NCBI GenBank assembly: GCA_039187315.1
Contig: JBCCZQ010000005.1
Span: forward strand, 1-64,000
Direction: 5' to 3'
DNA from: JANQQZ01 sp039187315
GTDB taxonomy: Bacteria; Planctomycetota; Phycisphaerae; Phycisphaerales; UBA1924
Length of the DNA stretch: 64,000 nt
A program made the translations under genes and the position numbers. This document shows, in pieces, positions 53,884 through 62,075 of the stretch. Position 1 is the stretch's first letter; each line of letters opens with the position of its first letter. The notes beneath the pieces are model-generated. The model made no database searches, was not told the DNA's origin, and worked only from the letters and a program-made list of their open reading frames with translations.

Positions 53884-54555
53884 GTGATTGATCCCGAAGC
53901 TATCCGCGGGCTGCTGACAGCCATCGAGCTCAAGGACGCCGCGACGGCCGCGCACACCTGGCGCGTCACGCTCTATGCCCGCGCCCTGGCCGAGACGCTG
54001 GGCCTAACCGGCGAGCGCCTGAGACTGGTCACGGTGGGGGCCGCTCTCCACGATGTCGGCAAGATCGATATCGACGACGCCGTGCTCCGCAAAGCGGGGT
54101 CCCTCGACGACGACGAGTTCGCCGTCATCCGCACCCACACCACCCTCGGCTACGACCGCCTGCGGAGCATGGGCGTTGACGAGCCGGTCATCCTCGGCCT
54201 GGTGCGGAGCCATCACGAACGCTGCGACGGTTCGGGTTACCCCGACGGGCTCGTCGGGAACCAGATCCCGCTTGAGGCCCGATACCTCGCCGTGGTCGAT
54301 GCGTTCGACGCGATGACAAGCATCCGTCCGTACAGGGACGAGGTCGGCGAGCCCGCAGCCCTTGTAGCGATCGACGACCTCCAGCAAGGTGCAGGCACGC
54401 GGTACTGCGCCCGATCCGTTGAGGCCTTCGCCACCCTCTTCCGCACCGGCGCACTCGACTGGATCCTGCACTACTACAACGACGGCGCCGAAACGCCCGG
54501 ATTCGACGCTATCGAGCACCTCGACGACGCCATCCGGGCGCTCCGCTCAAGCTGA
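53884..54555 (+). CDS. HD-GYP domain protein
   Basis: A 223-residue stand-alone HD-GYP phosphohydrolase. Ligand motifs: His24 in TAAHTWRVTLYA, LHDVGKI (residues 55-61), HTTLGYDRL and SHHERCDGSGYPDGL, with the GYP loop intact. Members hydrolyse cyclic di-GMP or related dinucleotides. There is no receiver or sensor domain, so activity must be set by expression or a partner. GTG start with GAGGG five bases upstream. Cyclic di-GMP often controls exopolysaccharide production, so the neighbourhood is suggestive. Confidence 0.92.
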   Translation: MIDPEAIRGLLTAIELKDAATAAHTWRVTLYARALAETLGLTGERLRLVTVGAALHDVGKIDIDDAVLRKAGSLDDDEFAVIRTHTTLGYDRLRSMGVDEPVILGLVRSHHERCDGSGYPDGLVGNQIPLEARYLAVVDAFDAMTSIRPYRDEVGEPAALVAIDDLQQGAGTRYCARSVEAFATLFRTGALDWILHYYNDGAETPGFDAIEHLDDAIRALRSS

Positions 54556-54562
54556 GGCCCGG

Positions 54563-54988
54563 TTACAGACCTGCCATCGACCGCAGGGCCTTGTCGATCT
54601 TTGGCGGCACCGGCATCACGCTCAGCCGCGCCTGCGTGACCAGTTCGTACCCCTCGAACCGCCTGTCCGCCTTGATCATCGCGAGTGTGCAGTCAGCCGT
54701 CGAGGCCTTCACCGGCTTGAGGTCGAACAGCACGTACTTCGGCTCACCGCTGGCCAGGGTCTGCGGCTTGTCCGGATCCGGGTACGCGCCCTTGATCACC
54801 TTGGCGAGGCCGGCGACGCGCTTCTCCCCGCCGGTGTGGTAGAACAGGATCTCGTCCCCCTTGGCGATGCCGCGCATGTGCTTCTGCGCCGCCGGGTTCG
54901 TGACGCCGTCCCACATCGTGGATTTTTCACGCACCAGATCGTCGTAGCTGTAGGCGTCCGGCTCGGTCTTGCAGAGGTAGGTGGCCAT
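54563..54988 (-). CDS. EVE domain protein
   Basis: A 141-residue EVE (PUA-like) protein: TYLCKTEPDAYSYDDLV, MWDGVTNPAAQKHMRGI, KGDEILFYHTGGEKRVAGLA and GAYPDPDKP are hallmark segments. EVE domains bind modified bases in DNA or RNA. Convergent with the HD-GYP gene (seven-base gap) and separated from the upstream Cys-rich gene by a strong hairpin, so probably expressed on its own. Confidence 0.93.
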   Translation of the reverse strand: MATYLCKTEPDAYSYDDLVREKSTMWDGVTNPAAQKHMRGIAKGDEILFYHTGGEKRVAGLAKVIKGAYPDPDKPQTLASGEPKYVLFDLKPVKASTADCTLAMIKADRRFEGYELVTQARLSVMPVPPKIDKALRSMAGL

Positions 54989-55000
54989 GGCAGAACGATA

Positions 55001-55026
55001 ACCGCCCGTGCGCGAACACGGGCGGT
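55001..55026 (-). terminator. hairpin after the Cys-rich protein gene
   Basis: ACCGCCCGTG and CACGGGCGGT form a perfect 10-bp stem with a six-base loop, 30 bases after the stop at 55056. On the minus strand it is followed by TATCGTTCTG, so the T run is weak. Confidence 0.7.
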
Positions 55027-55055
55027 CATCAAGCGTTCAAATGTGCTCGCCGGGC

Positions 55056-55547
55056 TCAGTTGCCGGCGTCGGCGATCGGCTGACCGGTCACGGGGCAGAC
55101 CTTGCCCTCGCAGGCCTCGCCCTCGTTGGAGACCATCTCGGCTCCACCCTCGGCCTTGCTGCCGTCGCAGGTCGACTCACAGGCCTCGCCTTCCATCGCG
55201 ACCATCTCAGCGTTCGCGCTGCTGCAGGCCGACTCGCAGGACGAGCCTTCCATCGCAACGGTTTCGGTGCAGGCGACTTCGCAGTCGGCCTTGTCCGCGC
55301 AGGCTTCCTTGGACATGTCGCAGGACTCGCCCTCATTGGAGACGAGCGTCGCGGTCGCGACGGCGTCACCCGGGCAGCACGAAGCGCCCTCTTCGACGGC
55401 CGCCACGGTCGTCGCTGCCGCGACGTCCGTCTCGGTCGTACACGACGAGCAGTTCCCGCCGAGCATCATGTACCCGGCCACGCCAACGCCAGCTGCCGCC
55501 GCCACAGCGAGGACGGTCGACACCAGGCTCGATCCACGGTTCATCAT
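55056..55547 (-). CDS. Cys-rich repeat protein, membrane-anchored or secreted
   Basis: A 163-residue protein. The first of two adjacent ATGs (55547) has AAGGA nine bases upstream. A hydrophobic N-terminal segment (VSTVLAVAAAAGVGVAGYMM) is followed by GGNCSSC. The mature part has about 16 Cys, arranged in imperfect repeats of the form V-A/S-M/N-E-G-x-x-C-E (VAMEGSSCESAC, VAMEGEACESTC, VSNEGEACEGKVC), and ends in CPVTGQPI. It is strongly acidic. The pattern suggests metal binding or disulfide stabilisation. I recognise no family. Confidence 0.75.
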   Translation of the reverse strand: MMNRGSSLVSTVLAVAAAAGVGVAGYMMLGGNCSSCTTETDVAAATTVAAVEEGASCCPGDAVATATLVSNEGESCDMSKEACADKADCEVACTETVAMEGSSCESACSSANAEMVAMEGEACESTCDGSKAEGGAEMVSNEGEACEGKVCPVTGQPIADAGN

Positions 55548-55847
55548 GATTCTGCATCCTTCTTCAAAATCGGGCGGTACGAGCACCGCCCGAACGCACA
55601 CATCGCCAGAGGGGTTCTAGCCGGTTCGACCGGCTCGGACCCATCAGTATCGGCTCCTGCCGATGCTGACAGTGTATGGACACACCCTGGGCACACACAA
55701 TCCCGGTGGTCCAACCTCGGCCAAATACCGTTTCTTCCCGGATCCGGGCAGTTCTCACGAGTCGTTCCCGAACCCATATTCAGGCGGGCCCGGATCCTCC
55801 CGATAACCCCCGGGTCCCCGCAGCCGGGTTCCGGGAGAGGTCCGTCG
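55548..55847. promoter_or_regulatory. divergent intergenic region with inverted repeats
   Basis: 300 bases between the Cys-rich gene (minus) and the coiled-coil gene (plus). It contains an 11-bp inverted repeat, TCAGTATCGGC-TCCT-GCCGATGCTGA (55644-55669, one G-T pair), and a shorter one, AGCCGG-TTCGA-CCGGCT (55619-55635). These could be operators or leader hairpins. No clear -35/-10 pair was found. Confidence 0.45.
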
Positions 55848-56909
55848 ATGAATGACCGACACGAAGATCCGTTGAATACGTCGGCCGACACCTCCGCGGG
55901 CTTCAGCCCCGAGGACATCGCCGAGATCGAGGCCAGGCTCCGCGACCTCGAGCGGGCCGAGTCCCGTTTGGCCGAGCGCGAGCGTGAGCTGGCCGAGACG
56001 AGCGCATCGATGGCGCGTGATCTGCGCGATACGGCCGAGCAGCTCAAGCACAAGGAGCACCAGCTCCAGAACGTCGGCGAACTGCCCGAGCAGCTGCGGA
56101 ACCGGCGCTCAAGGCTTCAGCGGATCCGGGCCGTCCTCCGCGACCGCGCCAGCAAGCTCCAGCGCTATGAGGCGGTACTCGATGACCGTGCCCGCGAGGC
56201 GGATCAGATCCTCGCCCAGCGGCGTGAGGTCGCCAAGGCTGGCGCTGCGGTGCAGAGCCGCGAGCGCAAACTCGCCACGATCCAGGCCCGGAACAAGACG
56301 ATGTCGGCCTCGTTCTTTGTCGTCGCGGCGATCGGTATCCTCGGTGTCTTGAGCTTCGCCGTGGCGGACCACATGGCCCCGGCGACCTACGCCGCGAAGG
56401 CGGAGGTGCAGGTCGACGCCCGCGGCCGGGCGCTCACGCCCGATGAGGTCGACGAGTGGCAGCGGTACATCGAGGCGCTCGTGACCGATCCCGGGCTGCT
56501 TGAGATCGCCGCCGACCGCATGGGCAAGCGGGGCATCGCGAGCCTGGGCAGGGCCGCCGACCTGCGGGTCCGGCTCGAGCGGGACCTGACAACCTCCGCG
56601 CCCTCGTCCGGTCGGCTCACGATGGAGCTCGTCGGCGAGGGCAGCGCCGCGACCCGCCGCTCCCTCGACACGTACGTCGTTGCCATCGTGGCCCAATCGA
56701 ACGCGACGAAAAACCAGCGCGCCGGCGGCACGGGCACCCGCGTCTCGCTGGATGCGGAGATCGCCGATGCACCGATCGAGGACGAGCGGATGGTCTACGC
56801 GGCAGGCGTCGGCGGCGGGGCGTCACTCGTCGGCTTGCTTCTAGGCACGACGGTCTACCGGCGGCTCCGGCGTCAGCACCAGGATTTCGAACGGGGCGTG
56901 ATCGACTGA
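55848..56909 (+). CDS. coiled-coil protein with Wzz-like membrane module
   Basis: A 353-residue protein; the ATG at 55848 is preceded by GGGAGAGG, and upstream frame is intergenic. Residues about 20-155 are a long charged coiled coil (EIEARLRDLERAESRLAERE and following), predicted cytoplasmic. A helix (SASFFVVAAIGILGVLSFAV, about 160-180), an extracytoplasmic region of about 130 residues starting TYAAKAEVQVDARGRALTPD, and a second helix (GVGGGASLVGLLLGTTVY) complete a Wzz-like two-helix layout, followed by a short basic end. It may be a chain-length or export regulator without a kinase domain. No close family recognised. Confidence 0.75.
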   Translation: MNDRHEDPLNTSADTSAGFSPEDIAEIEARLRDLERAESRLAERERELAETSASMARDLRDTAEQLKHKEHQLQNVGELPEQLRNRRSRLQRIRAVLRDRASKLQRYEAVLDDRAREADQILAQRREVAKAGAAVQSRERKLATIQARNKTMSASFFVVAAIGILGVLSFAVADHMAPATYAAKAEVQVDARGRALTPDEVDEWQRYIEALVTDPGLLEIAADRMGKRGIASLGRAADLRVRLERDLTTSAPSSGRLTMELVGEGSAATRRSLDTYVVAIVAQSNATKNQRAGGTGTRVSLDAEIADAPIEDERMVYAAGVGGGASLVGLLLGTTVYRRLRRQHQDFERGVID

Positions 56910-56928
56910 GCGTCGACACGCGGGTGCG

Positions 56929-57750
56929 TCACGCTGTCGAGAGCACGAGCGTGAGCGTGTCGCCCGAGGCGCGGGCGACGCCGAAGGTTGTGCCCAGCGC
57001 TGCTTGAAACGTGAAACTGATGTTGGCCAGCCCTTCGCCCGGGGTGAAGCGATCGATCCGCTGGAGCACCTCGCCGTCGTCGCCGAGCTGCACCAGGACG
57101 TAGGCCTCGTTCTCGGCGAGCTCGGGCATGTCGAACATCGCCAGGTGCCCGCGGCCGGTCTCGCTGTTGATGAAGATCGAGGCTTCGGTCTCGGATCCGG
57201 CTCCCTCTACGCCTGTCAGCGGCAGACGGTCGAACGCGGGGCTGAGGACCGCGGTACGGAACTCGGCGTTCGGTGTGTTCCAGAGGAAGAACTGCGTGGC
57301 TTGATTCGAGGTGATCTGCTGGCCGACCCGGTTGAACTCGGTCTGGAGCTGGACCGTCAGGACGCCCATGAAGACCGCGGCGGTACCGGCGGCAAAGGTC
57401 GCGACACGCCAAAACGAGAGCGAGCGGCGCGAGCGGGCAGAGCCGGGCGCTGCTGTGTCGGTCGAGGCAGAGCCGGCAAAGATTGCCTCTCCGATGGCGT
57501 CGGTGGCGTAGCCGGCTTCGTCCATCACTCGGCCGACGACGCGATGCTTGAGATCCTTAGACGGCATGACATCTGGGAGAGTCGTCATGTCGGCAAAGCG
57601 TGCCTGTTCGCGGCGGATCATGGCGCGGATCGATTCCGGTGCCGCAGCGAAGGCCGCCTCGAAAGCGGTGGACTGATCGGGTTCAAGCAGGCCCGCTGCC
57701 TCCAGCAGGGCTGTTTCCAGCATCTTGTCGGGTGACATGTCGGATGACAT
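56929..57750 (-). CDS. anti-sigma factor, RskA-like
   Basis: A 273-residue single-pass membrane protein. The N-terminal cytoplasmic part (about 1-110) has the alpha-helical anti-sigma character (LLEAAGLLEPDQSTAFEAAF), a helix follows at about 114-133 (VATFAAGTAAVFMGVLTVQL), and the extracytoplasmic C-terminal domain resembles anti-sigma-K (AEFRTAVLSPAFDRLPLTGV, ENEAYVLVQLGDDGEV). No zinc-binding HxxxCxxC is seen. Its ATG overlaps the sigma stop (TGATG; a GTG one codon earlier is possible), so the pair is coupled. It probably holds the adjacent sigma factor inactive. Confidence 0.85.
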   Translation of the reverse strand: MSSDMSPDKMLETALLEAAGLLEPDQSTAFEAAFAAAPESIRAMIRREQARFADMTTLPDVMPSKDLKHRVVGRVMDEAGYATDAIGEAIFAGSASTDTAAPGSARSRRSLSFWRVATFAAGTAAVFMGVLTVQLQTEFNRVGQQITSNQATQFFLWNTPNAEFRTAVLSPAFDRLPLTGVEGAGSETEASIFINSETGRGHLAMFDMPELAENEAYVLVQLGDDGEVLQRIDRFTPGEGLANISFTFQAALGTTFGVARASGDTLTLVLSTA

Positions 57751-58319
57751 CACACAGGCTCCTCGAGACCCGAACGCTCACGGAGCCGGACGAGGGCGCG
57801 GCTCAGGGCGGATTTGATCGTACCGATGGGGGTGTTGAGTTCTTCGCCGATCTGGCGCAGCGTCTGCCCACCGAGGTAGGCGCGGATAACCACGGTCTTC
57901 TGAAGCTCAGGGAGCTGCTCGACACGCTTCATGAGCGATTGGTACCGCTCGTCGTTTTCCATGTCGCTCGACTCGGACGCGGGGGCCGACGGGTGCGAGA
58001 CGCCGTCGCCCATGCCCACGAGCCGCACTCGGGCCTGCGCCCGCCGCAGGCGGTCGACCAGGTGCCGACGCGTGATCAGCAGGACCCAGGTGACCAGGGC
58101 CGCTCGCTCGGGGTCGTAGCGATCTGCGGTCTTCCAGAGCCGGACGAATACCTCCTGAACGGCATCTTCGGCCTCGGCCCGCGAGGGCATGGACTGGTAA
58201 GCCATGCGATAGACGAGCGATCCAAAGCGGTCATAAAGATCGCCGATGGCCGATTCTTCATCAGCCGCGATCCGCTGCATCAGAGCGAGGTCCTGGATTT
58301 TCTGCGTTGTATCTGCCAT
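57750..58319 (-). CDS. ECF sigma factor, SigK-like
   Basis: A 189-residue sigma-70 family regulator. Region 2: DLYDRFGSLVYRMAYQSM, AEDAVQEVFVRLW (core binding and -10 recognition). Region 4: QLPELQKTVVIRAYLGGQTL, then RQIGEELNTPIGTIKSALSR (helix-turn-helix for the -35 box). Paired with the anti-sigma gene in the order typical of the SigK group. Its regulon is unknown; the sigma gene's own upstream region (58320-58641) would be a first place to look for its motif. Confidence 0.94.
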   Translation of the reverse strand: MADTTQKIQDLALMQRIAADEESAIGDLYDRFGSLVYRMAYQSMPSRAEAEDAVQEVFVRLWKTADRYDPERAALVTWVLLITRRHLVDRLRRAQARVRLVGMGDGVSHPSAPASESSDMENDERYQSLMKRVEQLPELQKTVVIRAYLGGQTLRQIGEELNTPIGTIKSALSRALVRLRERSGLEEPV

Positions 58320-58641
58320 GCAGGTCCAATATGCCTCGCGGCTCGCTGATTCCCGAAATTCAGAATCGAATGCCCAGCAGGGATGGTATCAGAGACTGGC
58401 TTAACAAACAAAAACAAAGCATCACTGCTGCAATCGCTGCTCAATCGCTGCTCATCCTCTCTGAAGGCTGTTCAAAGAGATGACCTCAGAGTGATACGCC
58501 AAGAAATGAGCCGCTGATCCGCCGATGAAGAATCATCCGCTGAGAATTTTCCGTCGAAGTGATGCATTGGTGAACATGGGCCGAGGTTGTGGGTTGTGCT
58601 GAAGACGCGTTCCTGCGGCCCCCAGCCCTTGTACCGGGGGA
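58320..58641. other. divergent intergenic region with tandem 11-bp repeat
   Basis: 322 bases between the sigma gene and the prepilin-like gene, locally much more AT-rich than the rest (an A-rich stretch at 58401-58420). It contains a perfect tandem repeat AATCGCTGCTC x2 at 58432-58453. No gene seen and no confident promoter. Confidence 0.5.
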
Positions 58642-59517
58642 ATGGGCTCGATACACTGTTTCGAGGAGGTCTGGGCAAGCCCAGTCTCTCGGAGAGGATT
58701 CAGAGCGTTGCGCTACGCATCTCGCACACCCCGGCATTCGTCCAACATCTGTGCGATCGATCCGCGAGGTCGGGCCTTCTCGCTGATTGAGCTTCTTGTG
58801 GCCATCGGCGTGATTGCGGTGCTCGTCGGTATCATGCTGCCAGTTTTGGGCACGGTCCGCGACACGACGCATCGGGTTGTGTGCTCGTCGAACATCCGCC
58901 AGATCGGTCTCGGCATCACGATGTACGCCGATGACAACCGCGGTTTCTTGCCAGCTTCGGTCTTCCTTTCGAGGGCAGACGACGATCCGGGCCTTCCGCT
59001 CGAGACGATCAGCTTGAGAATCGGCAGCTCGTCGTCGTTTATCCAGCGTGCCCGAGAGGACCAGGACCTGGCGATCCATACCTCCGCGGCCTTGCCCAGC
59101 AGGTGGGATGGCATCGGCCTGCTGTACTCCTTGGATTACCTGGAAGCACCGGGTGTCTTCTATTGCCCCGCGCATACGGGCAGCTTCCAGAAACAGGAGC
59201 AGCTGGAGACTGCCTGGCAGCTGCCGGCCTCGAGCGTGTTCTCCAACTACCAGTACCGTGGCGAGGGTCCGAACGGCGACCGACGTCTGTGGCAGTTGCT
59301 GCCACGCCAGACCGTCATCCTTTCGGATTCGCTGCGTCCCGATGATTCGCTGAACCATGAGGACGGCGCGAATATCCTCCGGGCCGACCTGAGCGTGCTG
59401 TGGTTCCAGGACACACAGGAAACCTTGGTCCAGCTCAGCCGGAACGGCGATGCAGAGGGGGCTTGGGAAGCACTCGATGGTTCCCAGCAGCCCGGCGAGA
59501 AGCACACGGACGACTGA
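58642..59517 (+). CDS. prepilin-type N-terminal domain secreted protein
   Basis: Up to 291 residues. A type IV pilin-like signal, GRAFSLIELLVAIGVIAVLV, is followed by CSSNIRQIGLGITMYADDN, a pattern common in planctomycete pseudopilin-like proteins; cleavage is expected after the Gly-Arg-Ala region before Phe. The C-terminal half is a globular domain (IGLLYSLDYLEAPGVFYCPA). The ATG at 58642 is one option; a TTG at 58708 has GGAGAGG ten bases upstream and may be the real start. The protein probably joins a surface or periplasmic pseudopilus; its role is unknown. Confidence 0.8.
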   Translation: MGSIHCFEEVWASPVSRRGFRALRYASRTPRHSSNICAIDPRGRAFSLIELLVAIGVIAVLVGIMLPVLGTVRDTTHRVVCSSNIRQIGLGITMYADDNRGFLPASVFLSRADDDPGLPLETISLRIGSSSSFIQRAREDQDLAIHTSAALPSRWDGIGLLYSLDYLEAPGVFYCPAHTGSFQKQEQLETAWQLPASSVFSNYQYRGEGPNGDRRLWQLLPRQTVILSDSLRPDDSLNHEDGANILRADLSVLWFQDTQETLVQLSRNGDAEGAWEALDGSQQPGEKHTDD

Positions 59518-59748
59518 GAGCGGTCCCTGCTTCGACGGCTGGTACACAGTCATGTTGCGATGCGGGCGCCGTGTCCAACCACGCCGCTTGCACACTGGCA
59601 CGGCCTTGCTTCACGGACTATGTTGTGCCTGCACGGCTCCCTCCCGTCGAACCCTGATCGCTTGCATGCCTTTCTGGGGTTTGGAGGCGGGCTGACATAG
59701 AACGGGTTCGGCCGACGGGTCGGCGTGGGGCCCTCCAGGAGATCGCAG

Positions 59749-60774
59749 ATGGCAGACCAAACCCGATGCAGCAGGTCCGCTGTGCTCCGTGCTCGCATGG
59801 GATCCGCGTTGGTGTTGCTGCTCGTGCCGCTGTTGTCCGTGGGGGCTGCGTCGGCCCAGCTTGTGCCGGAGCGCGTCTACTACGGGATCGATCGGCCGAT
59901 GCCCATCGAGGTGGTCCGTCCCGCGGGGGTGGCGGGCGATCTTCAGATTAAGCTTCTCGAGCCGGTGTCGGCGGGTGAACTCGCGAGCGTGCGGTGCGAG
60001 GAGGGCATGGTCGATCTTGCATCGCTCATGCCTCAGCTGTTCGAGCCGACCTTCGCAGAGCGCGCCGTCTACGCCCAGCTGGTGGTGGGCGACACGCCAG
60101 TTGGCCCTGCGTTGGTCGTCCAGCCGCTGCGCAGCGTCGAGTATGCTCGGCTGGATCCTCGAGGCCAGATCGACTGGCTGTCCGATCGGCCGGTGCTTTC
60201 TGGCTTCCGGGTCTACCAGGACCAGCTGGTACTGATGGAGACATCGCTCGGCGATGTCACCTTCCGGATGCGGCCCGACGAAGCCCCCAACACCGTCTGG
60301 AACTTCCTGACGCTCGCCGATGGTGGGTTCTACACCGACATCCTCTTCCACAGGATCATCGGCGGCTCGCCGGAGGTTCCGCCGTTTGTGGTACAGGTCG
60401 GCGATCCGACCGGCGGCGGCAGCGGTGGTCCGGGGTACTTCATCGACCTGGAGCGGAGCGAATTGCCCCACACGTTCGGAGTGCTCTCGATGGCACGGTT
60501 TAAAGAGAACCCCAACAGCAACGGTTCGCAGGTGTTCATCTGCCTGTCGCGCGAGCGGACTCGGCCGCTCGACGGCGACTACACGACGTTCGGCGAGGCC
60601 GTAGACGGCGGTGACACGATCTTGGCGCTAGAGAGCGTGCCGACCGGTGCGGGTGATCGTCCTGTTGATCCGCCTGTGCTCGAACGGCTCAGGCTAATAC
60701 CGGCCCCTCCGTATGGTACCGGCCCGAAGCCGATCGAGCGACCGAAGCGAGCGGCTCCGAGTTCTGAACGCTAG
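59749..60774 (+). CDS. secreted cyclophilin-type peptidyl-prolyl isomerase
   Basis: A 341-residue protein. ATG at 59749 with AGGAG seven bases upstream; signal peptide (ALVLLLVPLLSVGAASA). Residues about 35-160 are a beta-rich N-terminal domain of unknown type. The cyclophilin domain follows: SLGDVTFRMRPDEAPNTVWN, FHRIIGGSPEVPPFVVQVGD (with the catalytic Arg), SQVFICL and TTFGEAVDGGDTI. A Pro/Arg-rich tail ends the protein. Probably a periplasmic folding helper. Its TAG stop shares CTAG with the convergent barrel-protein gene. Confidence 0.88.
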   Translation: MADQTRCSRSAVLRARMGSALVLLLVPLLSVGAASAQLVPERVYYGIDRPMPIEVVRPAGVAGDLQIKLLEPVSAGELASVRCEEGMVDLASLMPQLFEPTFAERAVYAQLVVGDTPVGPALVVQPLRSVEYARLDPRGQIDWLSDRPVLSGFRVYQDQLVLMETSLGDVTFRMRPDEAPNTVWNFLTLADGGFYTDILFHRIIGGSPEVPPFVVQVGDPTGGGSGGPGYFIDLERSELPHTFGVLSMARFKENPNSNGSQVFICLSRERTRPLDGDYTTFGEAVDGGDTILALESVPTGAGDRPVDPPVLERLRLIPAPPYGTGPKPIERPKRAAPSSER

Positions 60775-61823
60775 ATAGCGATTTCGACGCCGACGCCGAT
60801 GCTCGCGCTGGGGTGCAGCTCGATGTCGTTGATATCGACGCCGTTGCTGTTCTGGAGCTTCAGTTCCCGGTGCGGGATGAAGCTCGCGGTGGCGGTGAGG
60901 TCGACGTTCTCGCTGAGCTCGAAGCGTGCGAAGCCTCCGAGCGGCAGTATGAAGTCTTCGAGGATGCCAGCGGAGGCGATGTCGTTGTCCTCGGCGAGCC
61001 GGAACTGGTGGAACCGCACGCCGAAGAACGCTCCGAGTGTGACGTCTTCGAATGCATCGTTCTCTACGCGGAGGCCGATGGTCGGTGCGCCGGGCCCGCC
61101 GTCCACGACGCCGAGGTGGAAGCTGGTGTAGTCCGTGGCCTGCACATCGAGGCTCGGCGCGGGGAAAACGAACGGGTCCTCCTCGATCCTCGTGCGGAAA
61201 GTGACGCCGAGGCCGATAGCGACATCTTGGTTGAGCTGGTATCGCGCGCTGGCGTTGCCGCCGTAGGTCAGGCCGTCCTGAAAATCTGCGCCGAGCTCGC
61301 CCGCGAAGCCCGCGCTGATGCTTCCGAAGAAGGCCCACTTCTGGTCGTAGATGTGCAGCAGCGAGACGCCGACGTTCGACTCCAGTCCGTAGTCCAGCGG
61401 ATCCTGCGGCGCGAAGTTGCTAAAGCCCGTGAAGTTCTCGAAGTCGTAGAAGCTCGAGGTCTGATCGACGCTGAAGCTGAAGAAGTTGCGTTGGTTGAGC
61501 GGGATCTGGATGGTGGCCGAGGCGGGCAGCCGCAGCGTGCGCACCTCGCCGACAGCGCCGTCTCCTTCGCCGACCGCGTCGTAGTACGCGCCGAGATCGA
61601 CCGAGACGGTGATCGGCCGGGCACGCGGGATCCGCGGTCCGTCGGCTGGGCTGGGCTGAGCGGGATCGCCCGGCTGGGCCTGTGGCTGGGCTTGCTGCTG
61701 GGCTTGCGGCTGACGGTCACGCCGCGGGCTGTCCGAGGGCTCGATAGGGCTGACGGCCTGTCCGGCGGCCGAGGCAGCGGCGGCGAGGCCGACGGCAGAG
61801 AGGATCAAGCGGCGAACGGTCAT
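60771..61823 (-). CDS. outer-membrane beta-barrel-like protein
   Basis: A 350-residue exported protein. ATG at 61823 with GGAG nine bases upstream and signal peptide MTVRRLILSAVGLAAAASAA. A Gln/Pro/Ala-rich low-complexity segment (about 30-65) precedes about 270 residues of alternating-residue strands with aromatic girdles (NFFSFSVDQTSSFYDF, ASARYQLNQDVAIGLGVTF, VGVRF-type repeats), ending in SASIGVGVEIAI. The composition and terminal strand suggest an outer-membrane barrel of 12 or more strands. No specific family recognised. Confidence 0.75.
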   Translation of the reverse strand: MTVRRLILSAVGLAAAASAAGQAVSPIEPSDSPRRDRQPQAQQQAQPQAQPGDPAQPSPADGPRIPRARPITVSVDLGAYYDAVGEGDGAVGEVRTLRLPASATIQIPLNQRNFFSFSVDQTSSFYDFENFTGFSNFAPQDPLDYGLESNVGVSLLHIYDQKWAFFGSISAGFAGELGADFQDGLTYGGNASARYQLNQDVAIGLGVTFRTRIEEDPFVFPAPSLDVQATDYTSFHLGVVDGGPGAPTIGLRVENDAFEDVTLGAFFGVRFHQFRLAEDNDIASAGILEDFILPLGGFARFELSENVDLTATASFIPHRELKLQNSNGVDINDIELHPSASIGVGVEIAI

Positions 61824-61972
61824 ATCTCGGAACTCCGTCGGTCGGGGCGTGGTCCGGCCCACCTGCTGTCGGTTGACGCCGGCTGCTGACTGCCAGTATA
61901 GATCGGCGCTTCGCATCATCGTCCGTATCAGAATCGCTCGATGCACGATCGGCGGATACAGTGGCTTCTCAG

Positions 61973-62045
61973 GGGGCGGTAACTCAATTGGTAGAGTGCC
62001 AGCTTTGCAAGCTGGAAGTTGTCGGTTCGAGTCCGATCCGCTCCA
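61973..62045 (+). tRNA. tRNA-Ala (anticodon TGC)
   Basis: A 73-base cloverleaf without encoded CCA. Acceptor GGGGCGG pairs with CCGCTCC, including the G3-U70 wobble that identifies alanine tRNAs; D stem ACTC/GAGT; anticodon stem CCAGC/GCTGG with loop TTTGCAA (TGC at 62006-62008); T arm GTCGG-TTCGAGT-CCGAT; discriminator A. All positions are consistent. Confidence 0.97.
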
Positions 62046-62075
62046 TTGCCGCCGGTGAGGCTCACGCGGGCGGCC

